From positions 1 to 64,000 of the forward strand of contig NZ_BDBK01000021.1 of assembly GCF_001612945.1 (NCBI RefSeq): a stretch of 64,000 nt of DNA. Reading direction: 5' to 3'. This DNA is from Nocardia inohanensis NBRC 100128 (GTDB taxonomy: Bacteria; Actinomycetota; Actinomycetes; Mycobacteriales; Mycobacteriaceae). Below are positions 1 through 8,189 of this stretch, piece after piece. The position numbers and the translations under genes are program-made. The notes beneath the pieces are model-generated. The model worked only from the letters and a program-made list of their open reading frames with translations. It had not been told where the DNA came from and did not search any database. Numbering within the stretch: position 1 is the stretch's first letter; the number at the start of each line of letters is the position of its first letter.

Positions 1-240
1 GGGCTGGTTGGCTGCACCGAAACCTGGGTTCGGATTGCCCTGCCCCGCGCTGCTCGACGGGTTGGCTGCGCTGGAACCCGGGTTCGGATTGCCCTGTCCC
101 GCACTGCCCGACGGGTTGGCTGCGCCGGGGCCCGAGTTCGGGTTGTTCTGTCGCATGCTGCCTGGCAGGTTGGCTGCGCCGGAACCTGCGTTCGGGTTGT
201 TCTGTCCCGCGTTGCTCGGCGGGTTGGCCGAGCCCGCGTT
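1..240. repeat. 54-bp tandem coding repeat
   Basis: A unit beginning GTTGGCTGC recurs with a 54-bp period at about 7, 61, 115 and 169, with a shortened copy from about 223. It encodes the 18-residue Asn/Pro/Gly repeats of the minus-strand gene. Copies differ at many third positions, so the array is not freshly expanded. It may continue beyond the left edge. Confidence 0.8.
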
Positions 241-1023
241 CGGGTTGCTTTGCCCCGCATTGGGTCCGGCCTGACCGGGGCGTCCACCCAGACCGGGGCC
301 CGGTCGCCCGCCAGCCTGCGGCGGCTCGTACTGGATGGTGGCGAAGCCCGGCTTGCCCGCCGGTGCGGGAGCTTTGGGTGCTGCGCCACCCCGGCCGAAG
401 TTCTGGTCGGGTCCGCCCTGGCCTGCGTTCCCCGGCCCGGATCTCGTCGAGTTGCCGCCTGCGGGACCGGAGTTTCCCGGCCGGGATCCCGTCGGGTTGC
501 CGCCTGCGGCAGCGGGATTCGTGGGACCGGATGCCGCCGAACCGTTGGGCTGTGCCGGAACGCCGGGCTGCGCCGTTCCCGAGGCGGGGCTGCGGTCGGA
601 CTGTTCGGTCGATTGGTTCGGACCGCGTCCGGGTACCGGACTTTGCGCGGGCGCTGCACCGCCGGTGCGGATCACTTCGGTGGCGGCGGTGGGGGAGACG
701 ACGGGGGTCGTCGGCATGGCCGCGGTGGATTCGGCTCGGGTGTCGCGGCGTTCACCGGGGTTGGCGGGCGCGTTCGGGGCGGAGGCCGGGGAGACCGCCG
801 GGGTGGCCGGCATGGCGGCGGTGGATTCGTCGCGGGTGTCACGGCGTTCGCCGGACGCGGACGGGGCCGCGTTCGCATCGGGGCGGCCGGGTCCGCCGGG
901 GGCGGGCGACTTCGACACGCCCGGGGGCGTGGAGTTGACGGTGGTGTCCGGTTCGGCGGCCGCGCCCTGGGCTGCCTTGCGGGCAGAGTCCTGCGGCTGC
1001 TGGTCGTCTTTCGGCTCGGACAC
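1..1023 (-). CDS. Pro/Gly/Asn-rich repeat protein, C-terminus beyond left edge
   Basis: Reading starts at a GTG at 1023-1021 and stays open for 341 codons to the window edge, so the C-terminus is missing. The N-terminus (SEPKDDQQPQDSARKAA) is charged. A unit containing GERRDTR, ESTAAMP and a TP-VSP motif then occurs twice, 32 residues apart. The visible C-terminal part is built of about four and a half 18-residue units carrying AANP, AGQ and NPNPGS-like motifs. No membrane segment or enzyme motif is visible in the part present. The gene is divergent from DUF3151. In M. tuberculosis the corresponding neighbour (Rv0361) is a membrane protein, so a membrane or secreted C-terminal domain may lie outside the window. 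Function not recognised. Confidence 0.75.
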   Translation of the reverse strand, partial: MSEPKDDQQPQDSARKAAQGAAAEPDTTVNSTPPGVSKSPAPGGPGRPDANAAPSASGERRDTRDESTAAMPATPAVSPASAPNAPANPGERRDTRAESTAAMPTTPVVSPTAATEVIRTGGAAPAQSPVPGRGPNQSTEQSDRSPASGTAQPGVPAQPNGSAASGPTNPAAAGGNPTGSRPGNSGPAGGNSTRSGPGNAGQGGPDQNFGRGGAAPKAPAPAGKPGFATIQYEPPQAGGRPGPGLGGRPGQAGPNAGQSNPNAGSANPPSNAGQNNPNAGSGAANLPGSMRQNNPNSGPGAANPSGSAGQGNPNPGSSAANPSSSAGQGNPNPGFGAANQP

Positions 1024-1104
1024 GCGCTACCCCTCGGTTCGGCTGAACTGTGATTCGACGGTCAGCCTACTGAGCATCCGGGCGGTCGGTGCAGAATGAT
1101 CGGC

Positions 1105-1548
1105 ATGACCTCCTTCGGTGATCTGCTCGGACCGCAGCCGGTACTGCTGCCGGAAAATATCGACGCCGAGGGGGCGTTGCTGGAAAACCAGGATCCGGTG
1201 CAGGTCGCGGCACAATATCCGTCGGCCTCCATCGCGTGGGCCTATCTGGCCGAGGCCGCCCTGAAGCGCGGCGAGAACGAGACCGGTGAGGTCAACCACG
1301 ACATCGTTTCGGCGTACGCGTTCGCCCGCACCGGCTACCACCGCGGCCTGGACCTGTTGCGCCGCAACGGCTGGAAGGGCTTCGGCCCGGTGCCGTGGTC
1401 GCACGAACCGAACCAGGGTTTCCTGCGCTGTGTGGGCGCGCTCGCTCGCGCGGCCCGCGCGATCGGTGAATCCGACGAGTACGCCCGCTGCCTGGACCTG
1501 CTCGAGGATTGCGACCCGCGCGCCGCCACGGAACTCGGCCTCGACTGA
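1105..1548 (+). CDS. DUF3151 family protein
   Basis: A 147-residue protein of the actinobacterial DUF3151 family, Rv0360c-like, starting MTSFGDLLGPQPVLLPEN. No biochemical function is established for the family. The sequence is soluble-looking and rich in Ala, Glu and Trp, with a tetratricopeptide-like helical feel (ASIAWAYLAEAALKRGE) but no clear catalytic motif. An in-frame ATG at 1096 would add three residues (MIG). The start at 1105 is preferred because family members begin with the MTSFGDLL sequence. It precedes the FUSC gene by only 11 bp and is probably cotranscribed with it. Confidence 0.85.
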   Translation: MTSFGDLLGPQPVLLPENIDAEGALLENQDPVQVAAQYPSASIAWAYLAEAALKRGENETGEVNHDIVSAYAFARTGYHRGLDLLRRNGWKGFGPVPWSHEPNQGFLRCVGALARAARAIGESDEYARCLDLLEDCDPRAATELGLD

Positions 1549-1559
1549 GTCCTGCGGAC

Positions 1560-2711
1560 TTGACGACCGGATTCAGCGATACCTTCGACGCCGCCAGGGA
1601 GAGCGGCGCGGCCCGTATGCGCAAGGCCGCGAATCGGGTCCGGTCGTCCATGCTGCCGATCGTGCAGTGCGCGATCGGCGCCGGCCTGGCCTGGCTCATC
1701 GCACACAATCTGATCGGCCACGAACACCCGTTCTTCGCCCCGATGGCGGCCATGATCTCCATCGGCGTCTCCTTCGGCGCCCGCCTGCGCCGCGCCGTGG
1801 AGCTGATCGTCGGCGTGGCGGTCGGCATCGGCGTCGGCGACCTGTTCGTCTCCCAATTCGGTTCCGGCGTCTGGCAGATCTCCCTGCTGGTGCTGGCCGC
1901 CATGAGCACCGCGGTCTTCCTCGACGGCGGCCCGGTCATCACCATGCAGGCCGCCAGCTCGGCCGTCCTGGTCGCCACCCTCATCCCGCCCAACAGCGGC
2001 GGCTCCGGCCTGCGCATGGTCGATGCGCTGGTCGGCGGCCTGGTGGGAATCCTGGTGGTGGCGGCCATTCCATTGCATCCGGTGCGCCGCGCCCGCCAGC
2101 AGGCCGCCGACATCCTCGATGTCATGGGCACCGCCCTGGTCGAATGCGCCGACGGCCTGCTCGAACACGACGCCGCCAAAATCAAGACCGCCCTGGAGGC
2201 CGCCCGCAGCACCCAGGCCCCGATAGATTCCCTGCGCAACACCCTCGAGGGCAGTTCGGAGATCATCCGCATCTCCCCGCTGTATTGGAACTCCCGCACC
2301 CGCCTGGACCGTCTGCGCCAAGCCGCCGACCCCCTCGACAATGCCGTCCGCAATGCCCGCGTCCTACTGCGCCGGGCCCTCACCTCGGTCCGTGACGACG
2401 AGGTTCTCGACCCCCGCCTCATCGAGCAGGTGGAGAAACTGGGCCAGGCCGTGGACGTGGTCCGCCGCATGATGCTCGCCGATCCGGGCGATCAACCCGA
2501 CGCCGCCGAGGCCACCCGCGTGCTGCGTACGGTCGCGAAGGGCGCCACCAAGGACCTGGTCGACAGTGCGGGCATCTCCGCCCACGTGGTCTTCGCCCAA
2601 CTCCGTTCCATCGTGGTCGATCTCATGCAGGTCTGCGGCATGCGCCGGCTGTCCGCGATCGCATTGCTGCCGCCGACCGTCGACCACCCCTTCGTGACCC
2701 CCATCGACTGA
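1560..2711 (+). CDS. FUSC family membrane protein (aromatic acid exporter-like)
   Basis: Integral membrane protein of about 383 residues. The N-terminal half holds several hydrophobic segments, including MLPIVQCAIGAGLAWLIA, a stretch rich in Met and Ala (FFAPMAAMISIGVSFGA), a Gly-rich GVAVGIGVGDLF and a VGGLVGILVVAAIPL segment. The C-terminal half is helical and charged, probably cytoplasmic. This is the layout of FUSC/DUF939 proteins related to aromatic acid and fusaric acid exporters; the substrate cannot be inferred. The TTG at 1560 lies 11 bp after the DUF3151 stop, and the codons after it have typical high GC3. The first in-frame ATG is at 1617 (MRKAANRV) and is the alternative start. 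An upstream ATG at 1509 would overlap the previous gene and is unlikely. Confidence 0.78.
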   Translation: MTTGFSDTFDAARESGAARMRKAANRVRSSMLPIVQCAIGAGLAWLIAHNLIGHEHPFFAPMAAMISIGVSFGARLRRAVELIVGVAVGIGVGDLFVSQFGSGVWQISLLVLAAMSTAVFLDGGPVITMQAASSAVLVATLIPPNSGGSGLRMVDALVGGLVGILVVAAIPLHPVRRARQQAADILDVMGTALVECADGLLEHDAAKIKTALEAARSTQAPIDSLRNTLEGSSEIIRISPLYWNSRTRLDRLRQAADPLDNAVRNARVLLRRALTSVRDDEVLDPRLIEQVEKLGQAVDVVRRMMLADPGDQPDAAEATRVLRTVAKGATKDLVDSAGISAHVVFAQLRSIVVDLMQVCGMRRLSAIALLPPTVDHPFVTPID

Positions 2712-2757
2712 CCCGCGTATCACCGGCTCGGCTGCGGGATCGCGTACCGATCTTCGG

Positions 2758-2769
2758 GTAGTGCACTAC
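2758..2769. other. 12-bp perfect palindrome
   Basis: GTAGTGCACTAC lies between two convergent genes. It could be a weak protein-binding site or chance; no flanking promoter elements are recognisable. Confidence 0.3.
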
Positions 2770-2807
2770 TCGGGTGTATCCGCTTGTGCCGCTCTAATGT
2801 TCGAGAC

Positions 2808-2837
2808 AGCCCGGGCCAGCGAGGGGTTGGCCCGGCT
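2808..2837. terminator. Hairpin between convergent FUSC and M50 genes
   Basis: AGCCCGGGCCA pairs with TGGCCCGGCT across a short loop, with one bulged base. There is no T-tract. Its place 97 bp after the FUSC stop and just beyond the M50 stop suggests a bidirectional, GC-rich actinobacterial terminator. Confidence 0.55.
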
Positions 2838-2844
2838 ATCGCAG

Positions 2845-3627
2845 CTACAGCCAGAACCGCGTCAGCGTCCCACCGTAGGCGGGCCAGCGCGAGGGAATCC
2901 CGGACAGATCGAACAGTCCGTGCACCGCGTCGAAGAACAGCGCGTTCAACTCCGGCACGAACAGCAGCGCCACCAGAATCAGCACCCCGTACGGCTTGAT
3001 CTGATCCAGCGACCGCCGCGTCTGATAACTCAGCGAAGGCTCCAGAATCCCGTACCCGTCGGTCCCCGGCACCGGAATCAGATTCAGCACGGTAGCCGTG
3101 ATCTGAAGGAACGCAAGGTAACTCAGCCCGAACCAGAACGCGGGATGCGAGCTCGCGCTACCCCACACCTTGATGACGATCAGCAGCACGATCGCGCACG
3201 CCAGGTTCGCGCCCGGCCCGGCCGCACTGAGAATCCGCTGCGTGCGCGGGCTGAACGAATGCGAATGCACGTACACCGCACCACCCGGCAAAGCGAACCC
3301 GCCGATCGCGATGAACAACACCGGCAGCGCGATCGACAGCAGCGGATGCGAATACTTCAACGGGTTCAGCGTCAGATACCCGCGCAACTCCACCTCGTGG
3401 TCCCCGGCCCGCCACGCCACATACGCGTGCCCGAACTCGTGCAGGCAGACCGAGACGATCCAGCCCGCCACCACCATCAGGAAAACCCCGAGCTCCGCCT
3501 GCTTGGACAGCAGTTCGGAATTCCACGCCAGCGCCCCGCCCGCGACGGTCAGCGCGACGACGAGCAGGAAGACCGGCGAGGGCCGCACAGCCCCGTGGGC
3601 GCGGCCGATCGCGGAGGGTTGATTCAT
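2845..3627 (-). CDS. Site-2 protease family (M50) membrane metalloprotease
   Basis: A 260-residue multi-pass membrane protein, counterpart of Rv0359. The zinc-binding HEFGH motif sits at residues 63-67 in a hydrophobic segment (WIVSVCL before it). The distal third-ligand motif is present as LNLIPVPGTDG, matching the NxxPxxxxDG pattern of S2P proteases. Five or six hydrophobic helices are predicted by eye. There is no PDZ domain, so it belongs to the short rhomboid-size M50 class rather than RseP/Rip1. Substrate unknown. It is transcribed in the same direction as the 3680-4339 gene, with a gap of about 50 bp, which supports cotranscription. Confidence 0.88.
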   Translation of the reverse strand: MNQPSAIGRAHGAVRPSPVFLLVVALTVAGGALAWNSELLSKQAELGVFLMVVAGWIVSVCLHEFGHAYVAWRAGDHEVELRGYLTLNPLKYSHPLLSIALPVLFIAIGGFALPGGAVYVHSHSFSPRTQRILSAAGPGANLACAIVLLIVIKVWGSASSHPAFWFGLSYLAFLQITATVLNLIPVPGTDGYGILEPSLSYQTRRSLDQIKPYGVLILVALLFVPELNALFFDAVHGLFDLSGIPSRWPAYGGTLTRFWL

Positions 3628-3679
3628 CGGACTCCTTGTGTGGGACCCCGGTTTTCGAGCCGAAGGTACGGGGACGCTG

Positions 3680-4339
3680 TCAGCGTACGAGCAGCCACGG
3701 TTCGTGGTGGCGATAGAACGTGGAGCGTTTCACGACCCGATCGGTGGTGATGCCGTCGCGGGTGACGACCGCGCCCGGCGTCCCCAATTGCATGGCGCGC
3801 CCCTCGACCCATTTGCGTTTGCGCAGTCCGCGCTGCACGGTCGCGTGCAATCCGGGCATCCGCAGCGTGGGCGAAACATGCAGCGCCCCCGCCTTGCCGG
3901 TGAAGAGCCGGGTGTCGTCGACGTACGCCTCACCCTCGAGCTTCTGCCCGTTCACGCCAACCAGGGTGGCGCGGCCGATCAGCACCTTGCCGGTGTCGTC
4001 GCGGATCAACGGCGTCTCGGTGGGCTTGCCCTCCAGCGCGCGTTTGGCGGCGGCGGACCCGGTCCCGGTCTCGTAGGCGCGCGAACCGTAGGTGCGATCG
4101 ACCGGTACGTAACCGATCTCGACATGCAACCGTTCGGTCCGCAGCAGATGGGTGAGCACCGCCGCCAGCCCGGCATCCTCACCGAGCACGATCAAACGCG
4201 GCAGGCTGTCGGCGGCCATCACCGGAAGTAGCTCGTCCAATGCCGAACCCTCGGGAATGGCCGAGGTCTGGGTCAGCGGGAGTGAAGCCAATGCGATCGG
4301 AACGGGTGCGCCATCGCAGCGGAGAACATGGGTACTCAA
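3680..4339 (-). CDS. Conserved hypothetical protein (Rv0358-like by position)
   Basis: A 219-residue soluble-looking protein starting MSTHVLRCDGAPVPIA. It has no signal peptide or membrane segment. The first half includes LPRLIVLGEDAGLAAVLTHL followed by EIGYVPVDRT, resembling the nucleotide-binding N-terminal part of lipid-kinase-like proteins. The second half (LRKRKWVEGRAMQLG, VVTRDGI) is basic and may be a beta-rich domain. I cannot assign a function. Its position between purA and the M50 protease is conserved with M. tuberculosis, indicating a conserved actinobacterial gene. It is divergent from purA with 269 bp between the starts. Confidence 0.75.
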   Translation of the reverse strand: MSTHVLRCDGAPVPIALASLPLTQTSAIPEGSALDELLPVMAADSLPRLIVLGEDAGLAAVLTHLLRTERLHVEIGYVPVDRTYGSRAYETGTGSAAAKRALEGKPTETPLIRDDTGKVLIGRATLVGVNGQKLEGEAYVDDTRLFTGKAGALHVSPTLRMPGLHATVQRGLRKRKWVEGRAMQLGTPGAVVTRDGITTDRVVKRSTFYRHHEPWLLVR

Positions 4340-4608
4340 CTGCGGTACACCCTCCTCTGACCTGACATGTCGATCGCCTCGCTGCGTTCTCGCGGACCCC
4401 CAGCCGGTCCGGCTCCCCGTGCCACCATAACCCTGACCCAGAGGGGTCGCTGGCTTCGCTGCTCACCCGTTACGTCGGATTCGCCCGACCCGGACCACGA
4501 ACCAGTGGGTATGTGGCCATCCAGTAAACTGTGCCTCCGGCCACCGCCTTCCGACGGCGGGTGCCGCAGCACCGCAGTGCTGCGTGTCGATCCCGTAGGA
4601 GACTTCTG

Positions 4609-5898
4609 ATGCCGGCAATCGTGCTGATCGGCGCCCAGTGGGGCGACGAAGGCAAGGGCAAAGCAACGGATCTGCTCGGTGACAGGGTTGATTGGGTCGT
4701 CCGCTACCAGGGCGGCAACAACGCCGGTCACACCGTGGTCCTGCCCAATGGTGAGAGCTTCGCGCTGCACCTGATTCCGTCGGGCATCCTGACACCGGGT
4801 GTGACCAACGTCATCGGCAATGGCGTGGTCGTGGATCCGGGTGTGCTGCTGGCCGAATTGGCCGGTCTGGAAGAGCGCGGTGTGGACACCTCCCGCCTGC
4901 TGCTCTCCGCCGACGCGCACCTGATCATGCCGTATCACGTGGCCATCGATAAGGTCACCGAACGCTTCCTGGGCAACAAGAAGATCGGCACCACCGGACG
5001 CGGCATCGGGCCGTGCTACCAGGACAAGGTGGCTCGCGTCGGCGTGCGCGTGGCCGATGTGCTGGACGAGAAGATCCTCACCCAGAAGGTCGAAGCCGCA
5101 CTGGAATTCAAGAACCAGGTGCTGGTGAAGATCTACAACCGGCGTGCGCTGGACCCGCAGCAGGTGGTGGACGAGGTGCTGGAGAAGGCTGAGGGCTTCA
5201 AGCACCGCATCTCCGATACCCGCCTGCTGCTGAACCAGGCCATCGAGGGCGGCGAGACCGTGTTGCTCGAGGGTTCGCAGGGCACCCTGCTGGACGTCGA
5301 CCACGGCACCTACCCGTATGTGACCTCCTCCAACCCGACTTCGGGTGGCGCGGCGGTGGGTTCCGGCATCGGGCCCAACAAGATCGGGACCGTGCTCGGC
5401 ATCCTCAAGGCGTACACCACCCGCGTGGGCTCGGGTCCGTTCCCGACCGAGCTGTTCGACGAGTCCGGCACCTACCTGGCCAAGACCGGTGGCGAGGTCG
5501 GCGTGACCACCGGGCGGGCGCGGCGCACCGGCTGGTTCGACGCGGTGATCGCGCGCTACGCCACCCGCGTCAACGGCATCACCGACTACTTCCTCACCAA
5601 GCTGGATGTGCTCTCCAGCCTCGACACCGTGCCGATCTGCGTCGCGTACGAGGTCGACGGTGAGCGGGTGGAGCAGATGCCCACCACCCAAACCGATTTC
5701 CACCACGCCAAGCCCATCTACGAGGAGATGCCGGGCTGGTGGGAGGACATCTCGGGGGCGCGCACCTTCGAGGAGCTGCCGGCCAACGCGCAGGCGTACG
5801 TGAAGCGCCTCGAAGAGCTTTCGGGCGCACGCATGTCCTGCATCGGTGTGGGCCCGGGTCGTGACCAGACCATCGTCCGGCACGACATCCTGGCTTGA
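4609..5898 (+). CDS. purA: Adenylosuccinate synthetase
   Basis: Cytoplasmic enzyme that joins IMP and aspartate using GTP to make adenylosuccinate, the first committed step to AMP. The 429-residue length is typical. The N-terminal P-loop GAQWGDEGKGK is intact, with catalytic Asp13 and His41 (in NNAGHTVV) in the E. coli positions. Downstream motifs TTGRGIGPCYQDK and GSQGTLLDVDHGTYPYVTSS are also intact, as is the GTP-binding end (the segment around NGIT and LTKLDVL). A ribosome binding site (TAGGAG) lies 8 bp before the ATG. The gene is monocistronic, divergent from the 3680-4339 gene, and is followed by a hairpin. Confidence 0.98.
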   Translation: MPAIVLIGAQWGDEGKGKATDLLGDRVDWVVRYQGGNNAGHTVVLPNGESFALHLIPSGILTPGVTNVIGNGVVVDPGVLLAELAGLEERGVDTSRLLLSADAHLIMPYHVAIDKVTERFLGNKKIGTTGRGIGPCYQDKVARVGVRVADVLDEKILTQKVEAALEFKNQVLVKIYNRRALDPQQVVDEVLEKAEGFKHRISDTRLLLNQAIEGGETVLLEGSQGTLLDVDHGTYPYVTSSNPTSGGAAVGSGIGPNKIGTVLGILKAYTTRVGSGPFPTELFDESGTYLAKTGGEVGVTTGRARRTGWFDAVIARYATRVNGITDYFLTKLDVLSSLDTVPICVAYEVDGERVEQMPTTQTDFHHAKPIYEEMPGWWEDISGARTFEELPANAQAYVKRLEELSGARMSCIGVGPGRDQTIVRHDILA

Positions 5899-5931
5899 CC
5901 GCCTCTCCGCGTCTTCAGCGCGCGGCTGAGA

Positions 5932-5970
5932 GCCGTCGACCGTCGTGCACGCGTGCCGGCGGTCGACGGC
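5932..5970 (+). terminator. purA terminator hairpin
   Basis: GCCGTCGACCG at 5932-5942 pairs perfectly with CGGTCGACGGC at 5960-5970 around a 17-nt loop, 33 bp after the purA stop. There is no U-tract, as is common in actinobacteria. It may also serve the convergent MocR-type gene. Confidence 0.6.
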
Positions 5971-6056
5971 CAACCGATTTCGGGCGTCCCCGATGAGTTA
6001 CCCGCATCGGCGCGAAATCAGTTGTCGCGCTTGGATTCGATAGCGAGAGCTTCAGC

Positions 6057-7547
6057 TCAGTAGAGCGGAGCCAGGGGGGCGAGCGGGTCCGCGGCGTGGG
6101 GAGTGAGGGCGGAGTAGGCCGCCGCGATCGACTTCACCGCCAGGCGGATATCCGATTCCTCGTGGGTGAAGGGGAGCCGGATGAAGCGTTCGAAGGCGCC
6201 CTGGACGCCGAAACGCGGTCCGGCGGCGAGCAATACGCCGTGATTCGGGGCGATGGCGGCCAGTGCGGTCGAGACCGGGGCCGGGAGTTGCGCCCACAGC
6301 GACATGCCGCCCGCACCGGGGGAGACCCGCCAATCCGGGAGTTCCTCGGCGATCGCCTCGAGTAGGGCGTTGCGGCGGGAAAGCAGCTGTTCCCTTCTGG
6401 TGGTGAGGATTTGGTCCTCGTGCTGGAGCAGGTAGACGGTGGCCAGTTGATCCATCACGGGGGTGCCGAGGTCCATGGCGGAGCGGGTGCCCAGCAGTTT
6501 GGCGATGAGCGACTGGTTGGCTCGCACCCAGCCGACCCGCAGGCCGCCCCAGAAGGATTTCGAGGCCGATCCGATGGTCACGATCTCCGAGCCGCGAGCG
6601 AAAGACGCTGCGGGCGGCACGATCTCATCGGTGAGGTGCAGGTCCACCATGGATTCGTCCACGATCACCGTCATGCGGGTTTCGCGGGCGATCGCCGCTA
6701 GTTCGGAGCGTCCGGTCGCATCCAGCAGCAGGCCGGTGGGATTGTTGTAGTCGGGCACGAGATACGCCACGCTGGCCGCGGTTTGCCTTGCCGCGCTGCG
6801 GATTCCGTCCATATCCCAGCCGTCGGGGCGCATCGGCACCGGGACCGGCCGCGCGCCGACGTCACGAATCGCCTCGATCGCGTTGGGGTAGCTGGGGTGT
6901 TCGATCAGCACCCGCTCCGCCGGCGTGGTGAGCACGTTCAGCAACAGCCGCAAGCCGTGCTGCGCGCCGAGCGTCACCAGGATCTGCTCCGGATCGGTCG
7001 GCAGCCCGCGCTCGGTATACCGCCGCGCCAGCGCCTCGCGCAGCATCAGCATGCCCACGGGATCCATGCCGTGCGTGCCGAGATAGGTCGGAAGTCCTTG
7101 CAGCGCAAAGGCATAGGCATCGGTCATCTCGGCGGGCGCGGACATGGCCGCGAAGGTCATGTCGATGGTCGGCACCTCCGGCTGCGCCATCATGGCGAGC
7201 AGGCTGCGGGCCGGTTTGGTGCCGTCGTGCACCACGGTCGGCGGCAGCGCGACGGTACTGCGCGACCCCTGTCGGCTGATCAGATATCCGTGCTCCCGCA
7301 GTAGCGCGTACGCCGAGGTCACGGTGGTACGGCTGACCGCGAGGGTGGTGGCCAGATCGCGTTCGCTCGGCAATGCGACCCCGAGCGGCGCGCGTCCATC
7401 GTGAATCAACAGGCGGATGCTCTCCGCCAATGCCACGTACGCGGGCCGGGTGGACCGCTTGTTGTCGGCGGTGGCCCCCGGCTCGTCCTGCCGCCACCGG
7501 CCCAGGTCGCGCGTGAGGCTGGCCGCGCCGATCACTCGTGTCGCCAT
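6057..7547 (-). CDS. MocR-type regulator (GntR helix-turn-helix fused to PLP aminotransferase fold)
   Basis: A 496-residue protein. The N-terminal part (roughly residues 30-100) is a GntR winged helix, with PLGVALPSERDLATTLAVSRTTVTSAY. The rest is a fold-type I aminotransferase domain with VPDYNNPTG, VDESM and the SASKSFWGGLRVGW segment carrying the PLP lysine. Such proteins sense PLP or amino-acid derivatives and usually regulate a divergent gene. The ATG at 7547 is chosen over the in-frame ATG at 7583 because an operator-like repeat cluster occupies 7551-7599, just upstream of 7547. The divergent neighbour is a small membrane protein at 7609. YczR-type regulators of this class commonly face a membrane protein gene. 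Confidence 0.85.
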   Translation of the reverse strand: MATRVIGAASLTRDLGRWRQDEPGATADNKRSTRPAYVALAESIRLLIHDGRAPLGVALPSERDLATTLAVSRTTVTSAYALLREHGYLISRQGSRSTVALPPTVVHDGTKPARSLLAMMAQPEVPTIDMTFAAMSAPAEMTDAYAFALQGLPTYLGTHGMDPVGMLMLREALARRYTERGLPTDPEQILVTLGAQHGLRLLLNVLTTPAERVLIEHPSYPNAIEAIRDVGARPVPVPMRPDGWDMDGIRSAARQTAASVAYLVPDYNNPTGLLLDATGRSELAAIARETRMTVIVDESMVDLHLTDEIVPPAASFARGSEIVTIGSASKSFWGGLRVGWVRANQSLIAKLLGTRSAMDLGTPVMDQLATVYLLQHEDQILTTRREQLLSRRNALLEAIAEELPDWRVSPGAGGMSLWAQLPAPVSTALAAIAPNHGVLLAAGPRFGVQGAFERFIRLPFTHEESDIRLAVKSIAAAYSALTPHAADPLAPLAPLY

Positions 7548-7550
7548 ACA

Positions 7551-7599
7551 GTCCAGTATCGGGGCACTGGATATTTTCTTCAAGTCCAGACCGGTCCAC
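7551..7599. promoter_or_regulatory. Operator-like repeats between mocR-type gene and membrane protein
   Basis: TCCAGT at 7552-7557 and ACTGGA at 7566-7571 form an inverted repeat. GTCCAG recurs in direct orientation at 7551 and 7584, with GTCCAC at 7594. Direct plus inverted half-sites in the shared promoter are typical of MocR-family binding regions. They lie within 62 bp between the two starts. Confidence 0.6.
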
Positions 7600-7608
7600 T
7601 ATTTCCTC

Positions 7609-7911
7609 ATGATCGCTCTGCTCACCTCCTTCCTGGTGGTCGCGGCCTTCGCCGCGATCGTCTACCTGTTCGCCCCCGCCCCCGGTGAACGCTGGGGCGT
7701 GCTGCTCGAGCGCTACCGGCCGCATGCCCCCATGTCGGACTGGTCGGTCGCCGATTACGAAGCGTCCCGCCAATATTCGGACCTGGCCGCCATTCAGTCC
7801 CACCACGCCGCTGAACCCCCGGCGGCGTCTCCGAGTCCGGTCCAGCGCCGGTCGGCCGGCTTCCCGGATCTGTCCCGCATCCCCTGCCGTGAGGAAACAG
7901 TCCAGTTCTAG
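7609..7911 (+). CDS. Small membrane protein divergent from MocR-type regulator
   Basis: A 100-residue protein. It opens with a single hydrophobic helix (IALLTSFLVVAAFAAIVYLF) followed by a hydrophilic Pro/Ser/Arg-rich tail containing RWGVLLERYRP and DWSVADYEASRQY. It is predicted to be an N-terminally anchored protein; the side of the membrane is uncertain. The ATG at 7609 begins directly before the membrane helix. Longer in-frame starts run back into the regulator gene and are unlikely. No family was recognised. Its only clue is the shared control region with the MocR-type gene, which suggests it is the regulatory target. Confidence 0.6.
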   Translation: MIALLTSFLVVAAFAAIVYLFAPAPGERWGVLLERYRPHAPMSDWSVADYEASRQYSDLAAIQSHHAAEPPAASPSPVQRRSAGFPDLSRIPCREETVQF

Positions 7912-7952
7912 AAAACTGGCCTCATTACCGCTGGCCTGACTGGTCCGCAACA

Positions 7953-7971
7953 GCCGACCTGACCGGTCGGC
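7953..7971 (+). terminator. Small hairpin after membrane protein gene
   Basis: GCCGACC and GGTCGGC form a perfect 7-bp stem with a 5-nt loop, 41 bp after the stop of the small membrane protein. There is no T-tract, so this is a plausible but weak terminator. Confidence 0.4.
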
Positions 7972-8189
7972 ACCGACACGATTCCAGGCGACCCGAATGC
8001 ATCCAGCCACCGCCGCCGCACCCGCCCGGGTGCGGCGGCCTCGTGCCGTCGAACCTCCCGAAACCGCTCTCGGCCAGATGCCGTGGGACGGCGGAAACGG
8101 TGAGTTGCCACCCGCCCGCCGCTGGTTCGCGGGACTGTTGTGGCGAGCACGCCGCGGAAGTTGTCGGACCGTTGGTGCACACTGGCGAT

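Noticed and set aside
250..1099. Long plus-strand ORFs over the first kilobase
   Set aside because: They are Arg/Gly/Pro-rich shadows of the minus-strand repeat gene, which has the expected third-position GC bias and a GTG start.
1509..1559. ATG 1509 as the FUSC start
   Set aside because: It lies inside the DUF3151 gene, and the added residues are Arg-rich and out of character for the family.
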